DNA from: Streptomyces zagrosensis | GTDB lineage: Bacteria; Actinomycetota; Actinomycetes; Streptomycetales; Streptomycetaceae | Length of the DNA stretch: 64,000 bases | Reading direction: 5' to 3' | Assembly (NCBI RefSeq): GCF_014203645.1 | Contig: NZ_JACHJL010000025.1 | Span: forward strand, 1 to 64,000 | Shown here: positions 8,619 to 17,527 of the stretch, piece after piece | Layout: the number at the start of each line of letters is the position of its first letter | How positions within the stretch are numbered: position 1 is the first letter of the stretch | The notes under the pieces: generated by a model | The model's input: only the letters and a program-made list of their open reading frames with translations | Database searches by the model: none | Told to the model about the DNA's origin: nothing | Translations under genes and position numbers: made by a program

Positions 8619-9458
8619 TCAGCCCGCGCTTGCCGTTGCCGCCGCCGATGCCTGCGCGGTGGCCCGCTGCATGATGCGGCTGAAGGCGTGGTCGGCCACG
8701 TCGCGGCCGGCCAGGCGGGCCTTGGTGTCGTTGGTCGGTACCTTGCTGCCGTCGGTGTAGCCGGCGATGGTGAAGTACCCGTAGCGACCGATGGCGTTGC
8801 TGGTGGAGCGGCAGGCGGTGTTGCGGCAGAAGGTGCCGATGCCGTCGCCGGGCAGTGACACGATGAAGGGGCCCGCGGCGTCCTTGGCCTTTTGGGCCGC
8901 GGCCTGGTTGTCGAAGACCGCGATGCCGACCGTGACCGCGACGCCGTCGCTGGTGTACGTCGCGCGGACCACCTGGCGGCAGTTGTTCGAGGTCAAAGCG
9001 GGGTAGAGCTTCTTTTGGGCCACCGAGCCGCAGTCCTTGGTGCTCGCGGTCGCGCCCTTGGTGTAGCTACGGCCCTTGACGATGGCCCGGTCGCCGGGGA
9101 AGAGGCCGGCGGCGTCGATGGGCGCCTTGTCCTTCTTTCCGTTCGCGATGATCTCCAGCGGGCTGAGCGGCGCAGGCGGGTTGACGTCCGAGAACCGCGG
9201 CTCGGGCGTGACCGACTGGCTCGGCAGCTTCTTCGGGCTGGGGAGCTGCGACGCGTTCTTGTCGTCATCGCCACCGCCGCTGGTGATCACGGCCGTGGCG
9301 ACGATGGCGGCGACCGCCGCGGCGGCGAGCGCCCCGCCGCCGAAGAGCAGCCACTTGCGGCGCCGGTCACGGGCTGCGGTGTCGGCGAGAGCCGTCCAGT
9401 CCGGCGTCGGCGGCTGAGATCCCCCGGGCCCGTAAGGCCCCCCTTGCCCAAAGCTCAT
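8619..9458 (-). CDS. Membrane-anchored extracellular protein of unknown function
   Basis: 279 residues from the ATG at 9458 (MSFGQGGPYGPGGSQPP). A Gly/Pro-rich cytoplasmic stub is followed by RDRRRKWLLF and one transmembrane helix (residues about 40-62, Ala/Val-rich). A Ser/Asp/Lys linker leads to an extracellular domain of about 180 residues with four cysteines (KDCGS, NNCRQ, TFCRNTACRS), probably two disulfides. Another in-frame ATG lies three codons upstream, at 9467. No family name recalled. It is convergent with the lipoprotein and divergent from the ABC-F gene, 100 bases away. Confidence 0.78.
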   Translation of the reverse strand: MSFGQGGPYGPGGSQPPTPDWTALADTAARDRRRKWLLFGGGALAAAAVAAIVATAVITSGGGDDDKNASQLPSPKKLPSQSVTPEPRFSDVNPPAPLSPLEIIANGKKDKAPIDAAGLFPGDRAIVKGRSYTKGATASTKDCGSVAQKKLYPALTSNNCRQVVRATYTSDGVAVTVGIAVFDNQAAAQKAKDAAGPFIVSLPGDGIGTFCRNTACRSTSNAIGRYGYFTIAGYTDGSKVPTNDTKARLAGRDVADHAFSRIMQRATAQASAAATASAG

Positions 9459-9558
9459 GCCGCGCATCCTATGGGCACGCCGGCGCGGCCGGGACGCCTG
9501 GTGGCGGGGGGCGTAAAGCGGTTGACCGGGGGCGGGGAGCGGCGGCGAGACTTTCCCC

Positions 9559-11178
9559 ATGGGACACGTCGAGGGCGCGCATGTGGAGTATTACCTTCCT
9601 GACGGCCGAGTGCTGCTCGGTGATGTCTCGTTCCGGGTGGGAGAGGGCGCCGTGGTCGCGCTGGTCGGGGCGAACGGCGCGGGCAAGACGACGCTGCTGC
9701 GGCTGATCGCGGGCGAGCTGAAGCCGCACGGCGGGACGGTGACGGCCACCGGCGGGCTGGGCGTGATGCCGCAGTTCGTGGGCTCCGTACGGGACGAGCG
9801 GACCGTGCGTGACCTGCTGGTATCGGTGGCGCAGCCGCGGGTGCGGGAGGCCGCGAAGGCGGTGGATGTCGCCGAGCACGCGGTGATGACGGTCGATGAC
9901 GAGGCCGCGCAGATGGGGTACGCGCAGGCGCTCAGCGACTGGGCCGAGGCACGCGGGTACGAGGCCGAGACCCTGTGGGACATGTGCACGATGGCCGCAT
10001 TGGGCGTGCCGTATGAGCGGGCGCAGTGGCGCCAGGTGCGCACCCTCAGCGGCGGCGAGCAAAAACGGCTGGTGCTTGAGGCACTGCTGCGCGGGCCCGA
10101 TGAGGTCCTGCTGCTCGACGAGCCGGACAACTATCTGGATGTGCCGGGCAAGCGGTGGCTTGAGGAACGGCTGCTGGAGACGCCGAAGACGGTGTTGTTC
10201 GTCAGCCACGACCGGGAGCTGTTGTCCCGGTCGGCGAAGAAGATCATCAGCGTGGAGCCGAGCCCGGCGGGGAGCGACGTGTGGGTGCACGGCGGGGGCT
10301 TCGCCACGTATCACGCGGCACGCAAGGAGCGGTTCGCGCGCTTTGAGGAGCTGCGGCGGCGCTGGGATGAGGAGTACGCCAAGTTGCGGCGGCTGATGCT
10401 CATGTTCAAGCAGAAGGCGGCGTACAACTCGGACATGGCCTCGCGCTATCAGGCCGCGCAGACCCGGCTGCGGAAGTTCGAGGAGGCGGGGCCGCCGCAG
10501 GAGCCGCCGCGTGAGCAGGACATCACCATGCGGCTGCGTGGCGGGCGGACCGGAGTGCGGGCCATCACCTGCCAGGGGCTTGAGCTGACCGGGCTGATGC
10601 GCTCCTTCGACCTGGAGGTCTTCTTCGGCCAGCGGGTCGCGGTGCTGGGCTCCAACGGCTCGGGCAAGTCGCACTTCCTGCGCCTGCTGGCCGGTGGCGA
10701 GGTGGCCCATCAGGGCCGGTGGAAGCTGGGCGCGCGGGTGGTGCCGGGGCACTTCGCGCAGACCCACGCTCACCCCGAGCTGATGGGCCGCACCCTCGTG
10801 GACATCCTGTGGAAGGAGCACGCCAAGGATCGGGGCGGGGCGATGAGCGTGCTGCGCAGGTATGAGCTGGAGCGGCAGGGTGACCAGCGCTTCGACCGGC
10901 TCTCCGGTGGCCAGCAGGCCCGGATGCAGATCCTCCTCCTTGAGCTGGCGGGCGCGACCGCGCTGCTGCTGGACGAGCCGACCGACAACCTGGACCTGGA
11001 GAGCGCGGAGGCCCTACAGGAGGGCCTTGAGGCGTACGAGGGCACGGTGCTCGCGGTTACGCATGACCGCTGGTTCGCCCGCTCCTTCGACCGGTTCCTG
11101 ATCTTCGGCGCGGACGGTGTGGTGCGTGAGGCGCCGGAGCCGGTCTGGGACGAGAGCCGGGTGCGGCGCGAGCGGTGA
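9559..11178 (+). CDS. ABC-F family ATPase
   Basis: 539 residues with two ABC domains and no membrane segment. Domain 1 has Walker A GANGAGKTT (about 38-46), signature LSGGEQKR and Walker B LLLDEPDNYLD. Domain 2 has GSNGSGKS, LSGGQQAR and LLLDEPTDNLD. The inter-domain linker, rich in Arg/Lys and Glu, is the part that reaches into the ribosome in this family. ABC-F proteins bind the E site to regulate elongation or to displace antibiotics. Whether this one confers resistance (to macrolides, lincosamides or pleuromutilins, for example) cannot be decided here, and no biosynthetic genes lie nearby. Confidence 0.92.
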   Translation: MGHVEGAHVEYYLPDGRVLLGDVSFRVGEGAVVALVGANGAGKTTLLRLIAGELKPHGGTVTATGGLGVMPQFVGSVRDERTVRDLLVSVAQPRVREAAKAVDVAEHAVMTVDDEAAQMGYAQALSDWAEARGYEAETLWDMCTMAALGVPYERAQWRQVRTLSGGEQKRLVLEALLRGPDEVLLLDEPDNYLDVPGKRWLEERLLETPKTVLFVSHDRELLSRSAKKIISVEPSPAGSDVWVHGGGFATYHAARKERFARFEELRRRWDEEYAKLRRLMLMFKQKAAYNSDMASRYQAAQTRLRKFEEAGPPQEPPREQDITMRLRGGRTGVRAITCQGLELTGLMRSFDLEVFFGQRVAVLGSNGSGKSHFLRLLAGGEVAHQGRWKLGARVVPGHFAQTHAHPELMGRTLVDILWKEHAKDRGGAMSVLRRYELERQGDQRFDRLSGGQQARMQILLLELAGATALLLDEPTDNLDLESAEALQEGLEAYEGTVLAVTHDRWFARSFDRFLIFGADGVVREAPEPVWDESRVRRER

Positions 11179-11410
11179 CCGGGGACTGCCCCCGCTGACT
11201 GACCCGCGGACTAACCGAGGACCGGCCGCGGTCCCGGCCGGTCTGTGGCGGCTGTGTCCGCGGTGGCGGCCGTGCCTGCTGGGGCGGCTGGGTCTGGGGT
11301 AGCGGCTGCGGGGCGAGCGGGGAGATGCACGTCACATCCGAGCTTGTCACACGGCGCTGAGCTGATCCGTCAAAGAGGTGTAACCACCAATGGATGGCAA
11401 GGAGTGCACC

Positions 11411-11884
11411 ATGGAAGCTCGCTTGAACCTCTTCGGCAACCCGGTCATAGGCAAGGCTCTGCGACACATCACCGCAGCGGGCAAGGTGGTCGCTGACTCG
11501 ACGCTGCCGGCCACGACGCAGGAACTGGTGAAGATCCGCGCCAGCCAGATCAACGGCTGCGGCTTCTGCGTCGATATGCACACCAAGGACGCCGCGCACG
11601 GCGGGGAGGACGCGACGCGCCTGCACCTGGTCGCGGTCTGGCGCGAGGCCACGGTCTTCACCGACGCCGAGCGCGCTGCCCTGGAGCTGGCGGAGCAGGG
11701 CACCCGCATCGCCGACGCGGCCGGCGGCGTCACGGACGAGGCCTGGGCGAACGCGGCCAAGCACTACGACGAGGACCAGCTCGCCGCCCTGGTGTCCGTC
11801 ATCGCCCTGATCAACACCTACAACCGGGTGAACGTCATGGTTCAGCAGCCCGCAGGCGACTACACGCCCGGACAGTTCGGCTAA
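11411..11884 (+). CDS. AhpD-like carboxymuconolactone decarboxylase-family protein
   Basis: 157 residues. The core motif INGCGFCVDMHTKDA has the redox C-X2-C pair followed by the conserved His, as in AhpD-type alkylhydroperoxidases. EDATRLHLVAVWREATVFTD upstream of the Ala-rich helix is typical of the YurZ/AhpD group. It probably reduces peroxides or acts as a thiol-disulfide protein; the true substrate is unknown. The ATG at 11411 is chosen over one at 11390 because AAGGAG (11399-11404) lies six bases before it. Confidence 0.9.
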   Translation: MEARLNLFGNPVIGKALRHITAAGKVVADSTLPATTQELVKIRASQINGCGFCVDMHTKDAAHGGEDATRLHLVAVWREATVFTDAERAALELAEQGTRIADAAGGVTDEAWANAAKHYDEDQLAALVSVIALINTYNRVNVMVQQPAGDYTPGQFG

Positions 11885-12015
11885 CCCGCGCGATCTGCAC
11901 CACCCGCACAGCACGCACAGCACGCACAACCCGGGCGGCTCACCTGGTTGGGGCGTCGGTGTCGTCTCGCGCCGGCGCCGGCATGAATGCAGGCGCCGGC
12001 CACCGTACCGGTACA

Positions 12016-12054
12016 GCCCCCGCCCCCGGGCCCCTCGCGCAGGGGTGCGGGGGC
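12016..12054 (+). terminator. Stem-loop terminator after the AhpD-like gene
   Basis: GCCCCCGC (12016-12023) pairs with GCGGGGGC (12047-12054), and CCCCT/AGGGG closes an inner stem around CGCGC. ACCGTTTT follows, giving an unusually clear T-run for this genome. Confidence 0.75.
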
Positions 12055-12103
12055 ACCGTTTTGGTAGGCCCGGCGGTCCGAGCCGATCCCGGTGCATCGC
12101 CGC

Positions 12104-12217
12104 AGGTCGTACGGTGGGCAAGGCCAGCGAGAGACCAGCGAGAGGCCAGCGAAAGGCCAGCGAAGGGGCAACGAAACGGCAGCGAAGCCGTACGCCGGTT
12201 CGAGGTCGTACGGTGGG
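12104..12217. repeat. 11-bp tandem array bounded by 15-bp direct repeats
   Basis: AGGTCGTACGGTGGG occurs at 12104-12118 and again at 12203-12217, exactly 99 bases apart (9 x 11). Between them lie about six degenerate copies of an 11-base unit, GGCCAGCGAGA to GGCCAGCGAAA. The array is non-coding and sits upstream of the rplM promoter. It could be replication slippage or a protein-binding array. Confidence 0.7.
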
Positions 12218-12255
12218 GATCGGCGGCGGAACCGCACAGCGGTTCGGGGCTGCTT

Positions 12256-12285
12256 TTGACCCGGATGGGGCCGGGCCGGTATTCT
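12256..12285 (+). promoter_or_regulatory. Housekeeping-type promoter of rplM-rpsI
   Basis: TTGACC (12256-12261) and TATTCT (12280-12285), spaced 18 bases, are close to the HrdB consensus. Transcription would start near 12292, leaving a leader of about 205 nucleotides before rplM. That is long enough for an L13-type autoregulatory RNA, though no specific fold was identified. Confidence 0.65.
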
Positions 12286-12498
12286 GCGAGTTCGTTATGC
12301 GTATTGGCTTGCTCGATCTCACGTGAGGGGCCCTTACGCCGGTCCACCGGGCCGATGACCAGCGGCAGGCACTCGGGTTGCGTCCCCGGCGTGCCGCCAC
12401 GGCTGTCGTGATCGTCCGGGTGGCCTTGTCAGGACTCGTCCCCTTGGCTCTCACGAATCAGGGGCGACCCCATCACTGAAGAAGCGAAGGCTACGACC

Positions 12499-12942
12499 GT
12501 GCGTACGTACAGCCCCAAGCCCGGCGATGTCCAGCGCCAGTGGCACATCATTGACGCGCAGGACATTGTCCTGGGCCGTCTGGCCACAACGGCCGCGTCC
12601 CTTCTGCGGGGCAAGCACAAGCCCGTGTATGCGCCGCACGTTGACATGGGTGACTTCGTCATCATCGTCAACGCCGACAAGGTGCACCTGTCCGGTAACA
12701 AGCGGACCCAGAAGATGGCCTACCGTCACTCCGGCTACCCGGGTGGTCTGCGGTCCGTCCGCTATGACGAGCTGCTGTCGAAGAACCCTGAGAAGGCCGT
12801 CGAGAAGGCCATCAAGGGCATGATCCCCAAGAACACCCTGGGCCGTCAGATGCTCTCGAAGCTGAAGGTGTACGCGGGTCCTGAGCACCCGCACGCTGCT
12901 CAGCAGCCGGTCCCGTTCGAGATCATCCAGGTCGCGCAGTAG
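12499..12942 (+). CDS. rplM: 50S ribosomal protein L13
   Basis: One of the first proteins to bind 23S rRNA during assembly. The 147-residue product (start GTG) contains HIIDAQDIVLGRLATTAAS, the conserved YRHSGYPGGL and GMIPKNTLGRQMLSKLKVY, in L13 order. It is the first gene of the rplM-rpsI pair, with 41 bases to rpsI. Confidence 0.97.
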   Translation: MRTYSPKPGDVQRQWHIIDAQDIVLGRLATTAASLLRGKHKPVYAPHVDMGDFVIIVNADKVHLSGNKRTQKMAYRHSGYPGGLRSVRYDELLSKNPEKAVEKAIKGMIPKNTLGRQMLSKLKVYAGPEHPHAAQQPVPFEIIQVAQ

Positions 12943-12983
12943 TTCCGGCCACCCCCTAAGAAGAAAAGAATCTGAGGAGCATC

Positions 12984-13505
12984 GTGGCCGAGACCACCGC
13001 AGAAACCCCCGTCGTCGTCGAAGACGTCGTGACGGAGACAGAGCCCACCGAGCACACCGAAGATGTGCAGGTCGAGGAGTACACGAGCGAGTCGCTCGCG
13101 TCCCGCTTCGGCGACCCGCAGCCTGCTGCGGGCCTCGGGCGTCGCAAGAACGCCATTGCCCGCGTCCGTATCGTTCCGGGCAGCGGCAAGTGGAAGATCA
13201 ACGGTCGCACCCTTGAGGGTTACTTCCCCAACAAGGTGCACCAGCAGGAAGTCAACGAGCCCTTCAAGGTGCTGGAGCTCGATGACCGCTACGACGTCGT
13301 CGCCCGCATCAGCGGCGGTGGCATCTCCGGCCAGGCCGGTGCGCTGCGTCTTGGCGTCGCCCGTGCGCTGAACGAGGCCGACGTGGACAACAACCGCGCC
13401 GCCCTGAAGAAGGCCGGATTCCTCAAGCGTGATGACCGTGCGGTCGAGCGTAAGAAGGCCGGTCTGAAGAAGGCCCGTAAGGCTCCGCAGTACAGCAAGC
13501 GCTAA
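12984..13505 (+). CDS. rpsI: 30S ribosomal protein S9
   Basis: 173 residues from a GTG preceded by GAGGAG. The first 45 residues are an acidic, Thr/Val/Glu-rich extension typical of streptomycete S9. The conserved domain then begins with GRRKNAIARVRIVPGSGKW and runs to the C-terminal KKARKAPQYSKR, whose final Lys-Arg reaches the P-site tRNA. Cotranscribed with rplM and ended by a strong terminator. Confidence 0.97.
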   Translation: MAETTAETPVVVEDVVTETEPTEHTEDVQVEEYTSESLASRFGDPQPAAGLGRRKNAIARVRIVPGSGKWKINGRTLEGYFPNKVHQQEVNEPFKVLELDDRYDVVARISGGGISGQAGALRLGVARALNEADVDNNRAALKKAGFLKRDDRAVERKKAGLKKARKAPQYSKR

Positions 13506-13559
13506 TCGCGGCGAGACGCTCATCGCAGCGTTGCGCGGCGATCGTGCTGCGCTTCCGAC

Positions 13560-13590
13560 GCCCCGGCGGCACCATTCGTGCCGCCGGGGC
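13560..13590 (+). terminator. Terminator of rplM-rpsI
   Basis: GCCCCGGCGGCAC (13560-13572), loop CATTC, GTGCCGCCGGGGC (13578-13590): a perfect 13-bp stem. Confidence 0.9.
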
Positions 13591-13666
13591 GTTCGGTCAT
13601 AGGTGGCCAGGGGCGTATACCTGGACGTAAACCCTGGTTCATGTGACGTAATCTCGGAGGACACCA

Positions 13667-15025
13667 GTGGGACGACTCTTCGGTACGGACGGTGTGCGCG
13701 GTGTCGCCAACGCTGATCTGACGGCAGAGCTGGCGCTCGGCCTGTCGGTCGCAGCGGCGCATGTGCTCGCCGAGGTGGGCACGTTCGAGGGCCATCGGCC
13801 GGTGGCAGTGGTCGGACGCGATCCGCGGGCGTCCGGGGAGTTCCTTGAGGCGGCCGTGGTGGCCGGTCTCGCGAGCGCGGGCGTGGATGTGCTGCGCGTG
13901 GGCGTGCTGCCGACGCCCGCCGTCGCGTACCTGACCGGCGCGCTCGGTGCGGACCTTGGTGTGATGCTCTCCGCGAGCCATAATCCGATGCCCGACAACG
14001 GCATCAAGTTCTTTGCGCGCGGCGGCCATAAGCTCGCCGACGAGTTGGAGAACCGGATCGAGAAGACGTACCACGCGCACGCCTCCGGGGAGCCATGGGA
14101 CCGCCCAACTGGTGCGGGCGTGGGCCGAGTTACCACGTACGACCAGGGCTTCGACAACTACGTCGCGCATCTGATCGGCGTGCTGCCCAACCGGCTCGAC
14201 GGAATCAAGGTCGTCATCGACGGGGCACACGGCGCGGCGGCGCGGGTCTCGCCCGAGGCGTTCGCGCGGGCCGGGGCCGAGGTCATCACGATCGGCACCG
14301 ATCCGGATGGCCTCAACATCAACGACGGCTGCGGCTCCACCCACCTGGGCAAGCTGTGCGCCGCGGTCGTCGAGCACGGCGCCGACCTGGGCGTTGCCCA
14401 CGACGGTGACGCGGACCGCTGCCTGGCCGTTGACGCGAGCGGCGCGGAGGTGGACGGTGACCAGATCCTGGCCGTCCTCGCGCTGGCGATGCGTGACGCG
14501 GGCAGCCTGCGCAAGGACACCGTGGTGGCGACCGTGATGTCCAACCTCGGCTTCAAGCTGGCCATGGAGCGCGAGGGGCTGGCGCTGGTGCAGACGGCGG
14601 TCGGCGACCGTTACGTCCTTGAGGAGATGAAGCGCAGTGGCCTCGCGCTCGGCGGTGAGCAGTCCGGGCATGTCATCGTCCTCGACCATGCGACGACCGG
14701 CGACGGCACGCTGACCGGGCTGATGCTGGCCGCGCGAGTCGCCGCCACCGGCCGGTCGCTTGCGGACCTGGCGGGCGTCATGCAGCGGCTGCCGCAGATC
14801 CTCATCAATGTGCCGGACGTGGACAAGTCCAGGGTTATGACCTCGCCGGAGGTGCGGATCGCGGTCACCGACGCGGAGCGCGAACTCGGCGCCACCGGGC
14901 GGGTGTTGCTGCGTCCTTCGGGTACCGAGCCGTTGGTACGGGTGATGGTCGAGGCCGCTGACATCGAGCAGGCCAGGTCGGTCGCCGGACGACTGGCGGA
15001 CGTGGTGAAGTCGGCGCTGGGCTAG
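13667..15025 (+). CDS. glmM: Phosphoglucosamine mutase
   Basis: Converts glucosamine-6-phosphate to glucosamine-1-phosphate on the way to UDP-GlcNAc and peptidoglycan. The 452-residue product starts GTG (MGRLFGTDGVRGVAN). It has the catalytic phosphoserine loop MLSASHNPMPDNG (about 102-112), the metal loop DGDADRC, the sugar loop GGEQSGH and the phosphate loop RPSGTEPLVRVM. GlmS, the preceding enzyme of the pathway, is encoded at 31892. Confidence 0.96.
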   Translation: MGRLFGTDGVRGVANADLTAELALGLSVAAAHVLAEVGTFEGHRPVAVVGRDPRASGEFLEAAVVAGLASAGVDVLRVGVLPTPAVAYLTGALGADLGVMLSASHNPMPDNGIKFFARGGHKLADELENRIEKTYHAHASGEPWDRPTGAGVGRVTTYDQGFDNYVAHLIGVLPNRLDGIKVVIDGAHGAAARVSPEAFARAGAEVITIGTDPDGLNINDGCGSTHLGKLCAAVVEHGADLGVAHDGDADRCLAVDASGAEVDGDQILAVLALAMRDAGSLRKDTVVATVMSNLGFKLAMEREGLALVQTAVGDRYVLEEMKRSGLALGGEQSGHVIVLDHATTGDGTLTGLMLAARVAATGRSLADLAGVMQRLPQILINVPDVDKSRVMTSPEVRIAVTDAERELGATGRVLLRPSGTEPLVRVMVEAADIEQARSVAGRLADVVKSALG

Positions 15026-15055
15026 GTCCCGGGCGTTTCAACAGCGTCTTCGCAA

Positions 15056-15099
15056 GAGGCGGGGGCTACCGGAACGATGGGTCCGGTAGCCTCCGCCTC
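15056..15099 (+). terminator. Terminator of glmM
   Basis: GAGGCGG plus GGCTACCGGA (15064-15073) pair with TCCGGTAGCC (15082-15091) plus CCGCCTC: a 17-bp stem with one bulged base on each side. Confidence 0.9.
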
Positions 15100-15344
15100 C
15101 TGTGCGTGTGAGACAGGTTTGCTCCTGACTTTCCGTGCGCGTGGAACACGCCGTCTCCGTTGGCAAGAAGGAGAGTTGGCCCGTAGGGGGGAACCCCGAA
15201 GGTGCGCTTCGGGGTGAGGCCAGGGTGGCGCCAGGGTCGGTACCGTACCTCGCGGTGATGCCCGGGGGCGGCGGCGCTCGAAAGGATGAATGGCGTACGC
15301 ACCAGCCGTTCACGGCCTTTGGCCCGTCCATCACGGAGTACCGC

Positions 15345-16571
15345 TTGAGCACTCGCATACGTACCGCCGTCGCCTCCGCCCTCGCTCTCGGGTTGGCCGC
15401 CGCGATCCCGCTGACTGCCGTACCCGCCCTGGCCGACGCACCATCCGGCGCCCCGCACACCATTTCGCAGCAGAAGCAGCAGACGGGCGTGGAGTCGGCC
15501 GACCCACAGCCGGCGGCCCGATCGGCGACCGGCCCTGACACTGCGGCGCTGGAAGAGGCGCTGCGCGGACTGCCCAACGAGGACGCCACCGCGGCCCTGG
15601 TGCGCGTCGGCGGCGACGGGCACTGGCGAAAGAGCGTCGGCGTCCATGATCTTCGCAGCGGGCGCAAGGCGTTGGAGAACGCCCGGTTCCGTGCGGGGTC
15701 CACGACCAAGGTGGTCACCTCCGCTGTCGTACTGCAACTCGCCGCCGAGGGGCGAATCGACCTCGACGGCACCGTCCAGGAGTATCTGCCGGGGCTGTTG
15801 AGCGACGCTTTCGAGCCCATCACGGTGCGGCATTTGCTCACGTTCACCGCTGGGCTCCAGCCGGGCGCGGACCTTGGCCCGACGAACGGGGAGGGGTATG
15901 AGAACCGGTTCAAGACCCTCACGCCGGAGGACGTCGTCGCGGCGTCCGTTGCCAAGGGGCCCTATCGCGGGGAGGGAGAGGGGCCCGGCAAGAAACAGCG
16001 GTACGGCAACATCGGCTACACCGTTCTCGGCATGCTGATCGAGAAGGTCACGGGCGATTCGTACGAACACCAGGCTGCCGTGCGCGTGTTGCGGCCGGTC
16101 GGCATGCGGAACACGTCATTCCCTGGTGGGCCCGACCCGCGCATCCACGGCCCGCACAACCGCGGCTACCAGCGGTTGACGGATGGCAGGCTCGTGGATG
16201 CGACCGAGTGGAACGTATCGGACCGCTGGGCGGCCGGCGACATGATCTCCACCACCGCGGACCTGGAGAAGCTTCTCTTCGCGTTGTTCCGCGGCAAGGT
16301 CGTCCCGCAACCGCTCCTTGACCGGGAGATGTTCACGGTGCCAGACATCAAGGGTGCCCAGATGAGCGCGGGCCTCCAGCGCTTCGTGAGCACGGACGGG
16401 ACGGTCGTCTGGGCCAAGTCCGGGGCGCGGCCGGGCTACGCCACGGCCATCGCGGCCACCAGGGACCTGTCCCGCACCCTCGTGTACTCGGTCAACGCGA
16501 CCGAGGCCCACAGCGAGATGAGCCCGGTTGCCGCGCGCGTCATCAAGGCCGTCTTTCCGCTGGCTGTGTGA
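15345..16571 (+). CDS. Secreted serine hydrolase (class C beta-lactamase / D-Ala-D-Ala carboxypeptidase family)
   Basis: 408 residues from a TTG start. GGAG (15335-15338) lies six bases before it, and the following residues form a good signal peptide (STRIRTAVAS, hydrophobic core, cleavage near VPALADA). Motifs: S-X-X-K in AGSTTKVVTS, Y-X-N in RYGNIGYTVLG, and the third box as KSG (VWAKSGARPGYA) in place of the usual H-X-G. This points to a DD-peptidase or esterase rather than a dedicated beta-lactamase. The upstream 70 in-frame codons lack these features and are excluded. Regulation is unclear. Confidence 0.88.
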   Translation: MSTRIRTAVASALALGLAAAIPLTAVPALADAPSGAPHTISQQKQQTGVESADPQPAARSATGPDTAALEEALRGLPNEDATAALVRVGGDGHWRKSVGVHDLRSGRKALENARFRAGSTTKVVTSAVVLQLAAEGRIDLDGTVQEYLPGLLSDAFEPITVRHLLTFTAGLQPGADLGPTNGEGYENRFKTLTPEDVVAASVAKGPYRGEGEGPGKKQRYGNIGYTVLGMLIEKVTGDSYEHQAAVRVLRPVGMRNTSFPGGPDPRIHGPHNRGYQRLTDGRLVDATEWNVSDRWAAGDMISTTADLEKLLFALFRGKVVPQPLLDREMFTVPDIKGAQMSAGLQRFVSTDGTVVWAKSGARPGYATAIAATRDLSRTLVYSVNATEAHSEMSPVAARVIKAVFPLAV

Positions 16572-16658
16572 GCGCGATCGGTGCGGAGCGGCTGGTGTGC
16601 GGTGGGTTTACGGCCCTGGCCATGAACCCACCGCCGACCGCTCGGCGTGGCCCGCACG

Positions 16659-16931
16659 TTACATCGGCAGCCCGTAACCCGTGCACGTGGGCTCGGAGCG
16701 CGGGTCGTTCGGGCCGAGTGCGTTGACGACGTGCTGGATGGCCGGGCCATCGACGAACATCCCCACATGGCCGACCGGGTCCGCCGGGCACTGGCCCTGG
16801 AGGGTGACGTTGCGGACCTTGTCGCCCTTGAGGAAGGCATGGGTGTACGGGGTGACGACGGCGTCCTTCGTCGTCTGGAGCACCACGTAGGTCACCCCGG
16901 GCACGGTGTCGCCGTCCGCGAACAGTTCCTT
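16659..16931 (-). pseudogene. C-terminal remnant of a secreted lipase
   Basis: About 90 codons read ELFADGDTVPGVTYVVLQ, then DAVVTPYTHAFLKGDKV, ending CTGYGLPM. This matches the end of Streptomyces class-2 lipases (catalytic Asp region VVTPYT, then a His near HVGMF). The N-terminus, catalytic Ser and signal peptide are gone: an in-frame stop and then unrelated sequence lie upstream. The break coincides with the 16-bp palindrome at 16926-16941. Confidence 0.72.
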
Positions 16932-16941
16932 CTAGAAGGAA
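16926..16941. repeat. Perfect 16-bp palindrome at a pseudogene junction
   Basis: TTCCTTCT (16926-16933) followed by its exact complement AGAAGGAA (16934-16941). Lipase sequence ends on its left and TetR sequence begins on its right, so it marks the deletion or insertion breakpoint. Confidence 0.8.
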
Positions 16942-17466
16942 GAGTTGATCTCCTGCTGCTGTACTCGCCGTCCTGCACCGCGAGGTCAACGGGTGGGCGG
17001 AGGACGCCGCGCTGGCCGCTCTCGCGCAGGCAGGCCCGGCATCGAATTGCGCGCGTCGGCCGCCTTTCGTGCGTACGCCCAGTCGGTGACGAGCGACCCG
17101 CGCCGCATCCGCATCGCGTTCGTGGAGGTCGTCGGGGTCAGTACGGAGTTGGAGCGTAACCGCCTGGCGCGGCGCGCCCGTTGGGCTGCCGTGATCCTCG
17201 CCGAGCTGACGACGGCCTGCCAGCGGGGCGAGGCGGCTCGTCGCGACTACCGGGTGGCGGCCACGGCGTTCATCGGTGCGGTCAACGGCTCGCTGCACGA
17301 CTGGTCCGCGGGAAACGTGGAGGCCACGCTCGACCAGATCGTGGAGGAGCTCGTCTTGATCTTGCGGGGCATCGTCCACCCCAGCGGTTGGCCCCGTGGG
17401 AGCGCGGACCCGGCATGGGGCCAGGACACGGGACGGCCGGAGGCAGAGGCGTCAACCAGCGGTTGA
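16936..17466 (+). pseudogene. TetR-family regulator remnant with frameshifts
   Basis: KEELIS at 16936-16953 is the end of a TetR recognition-helix region. VLAVLHREVNGWAEDAALAA follows in the +1 frame (from 16961). From about 17041 the original frame resumes with IELRASAAFRAYAQS, VEVVGVSTELERNRLARRAR and AFIGAVNGSLHDW. The HTH start is absent and two compensating frameshifts (about 16955 and 17035) scramble the first part of the ligand domain. The gene is therefore dead unless these are sequencing errors. Confidence 0.75.
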
Positions 17467-17527
17467 GCCCTGACCGCCGAAGCCGCTGACGAGCCTCAAT
17501 GTCAGTGGCGGGTGGCATGCTGCGCCC

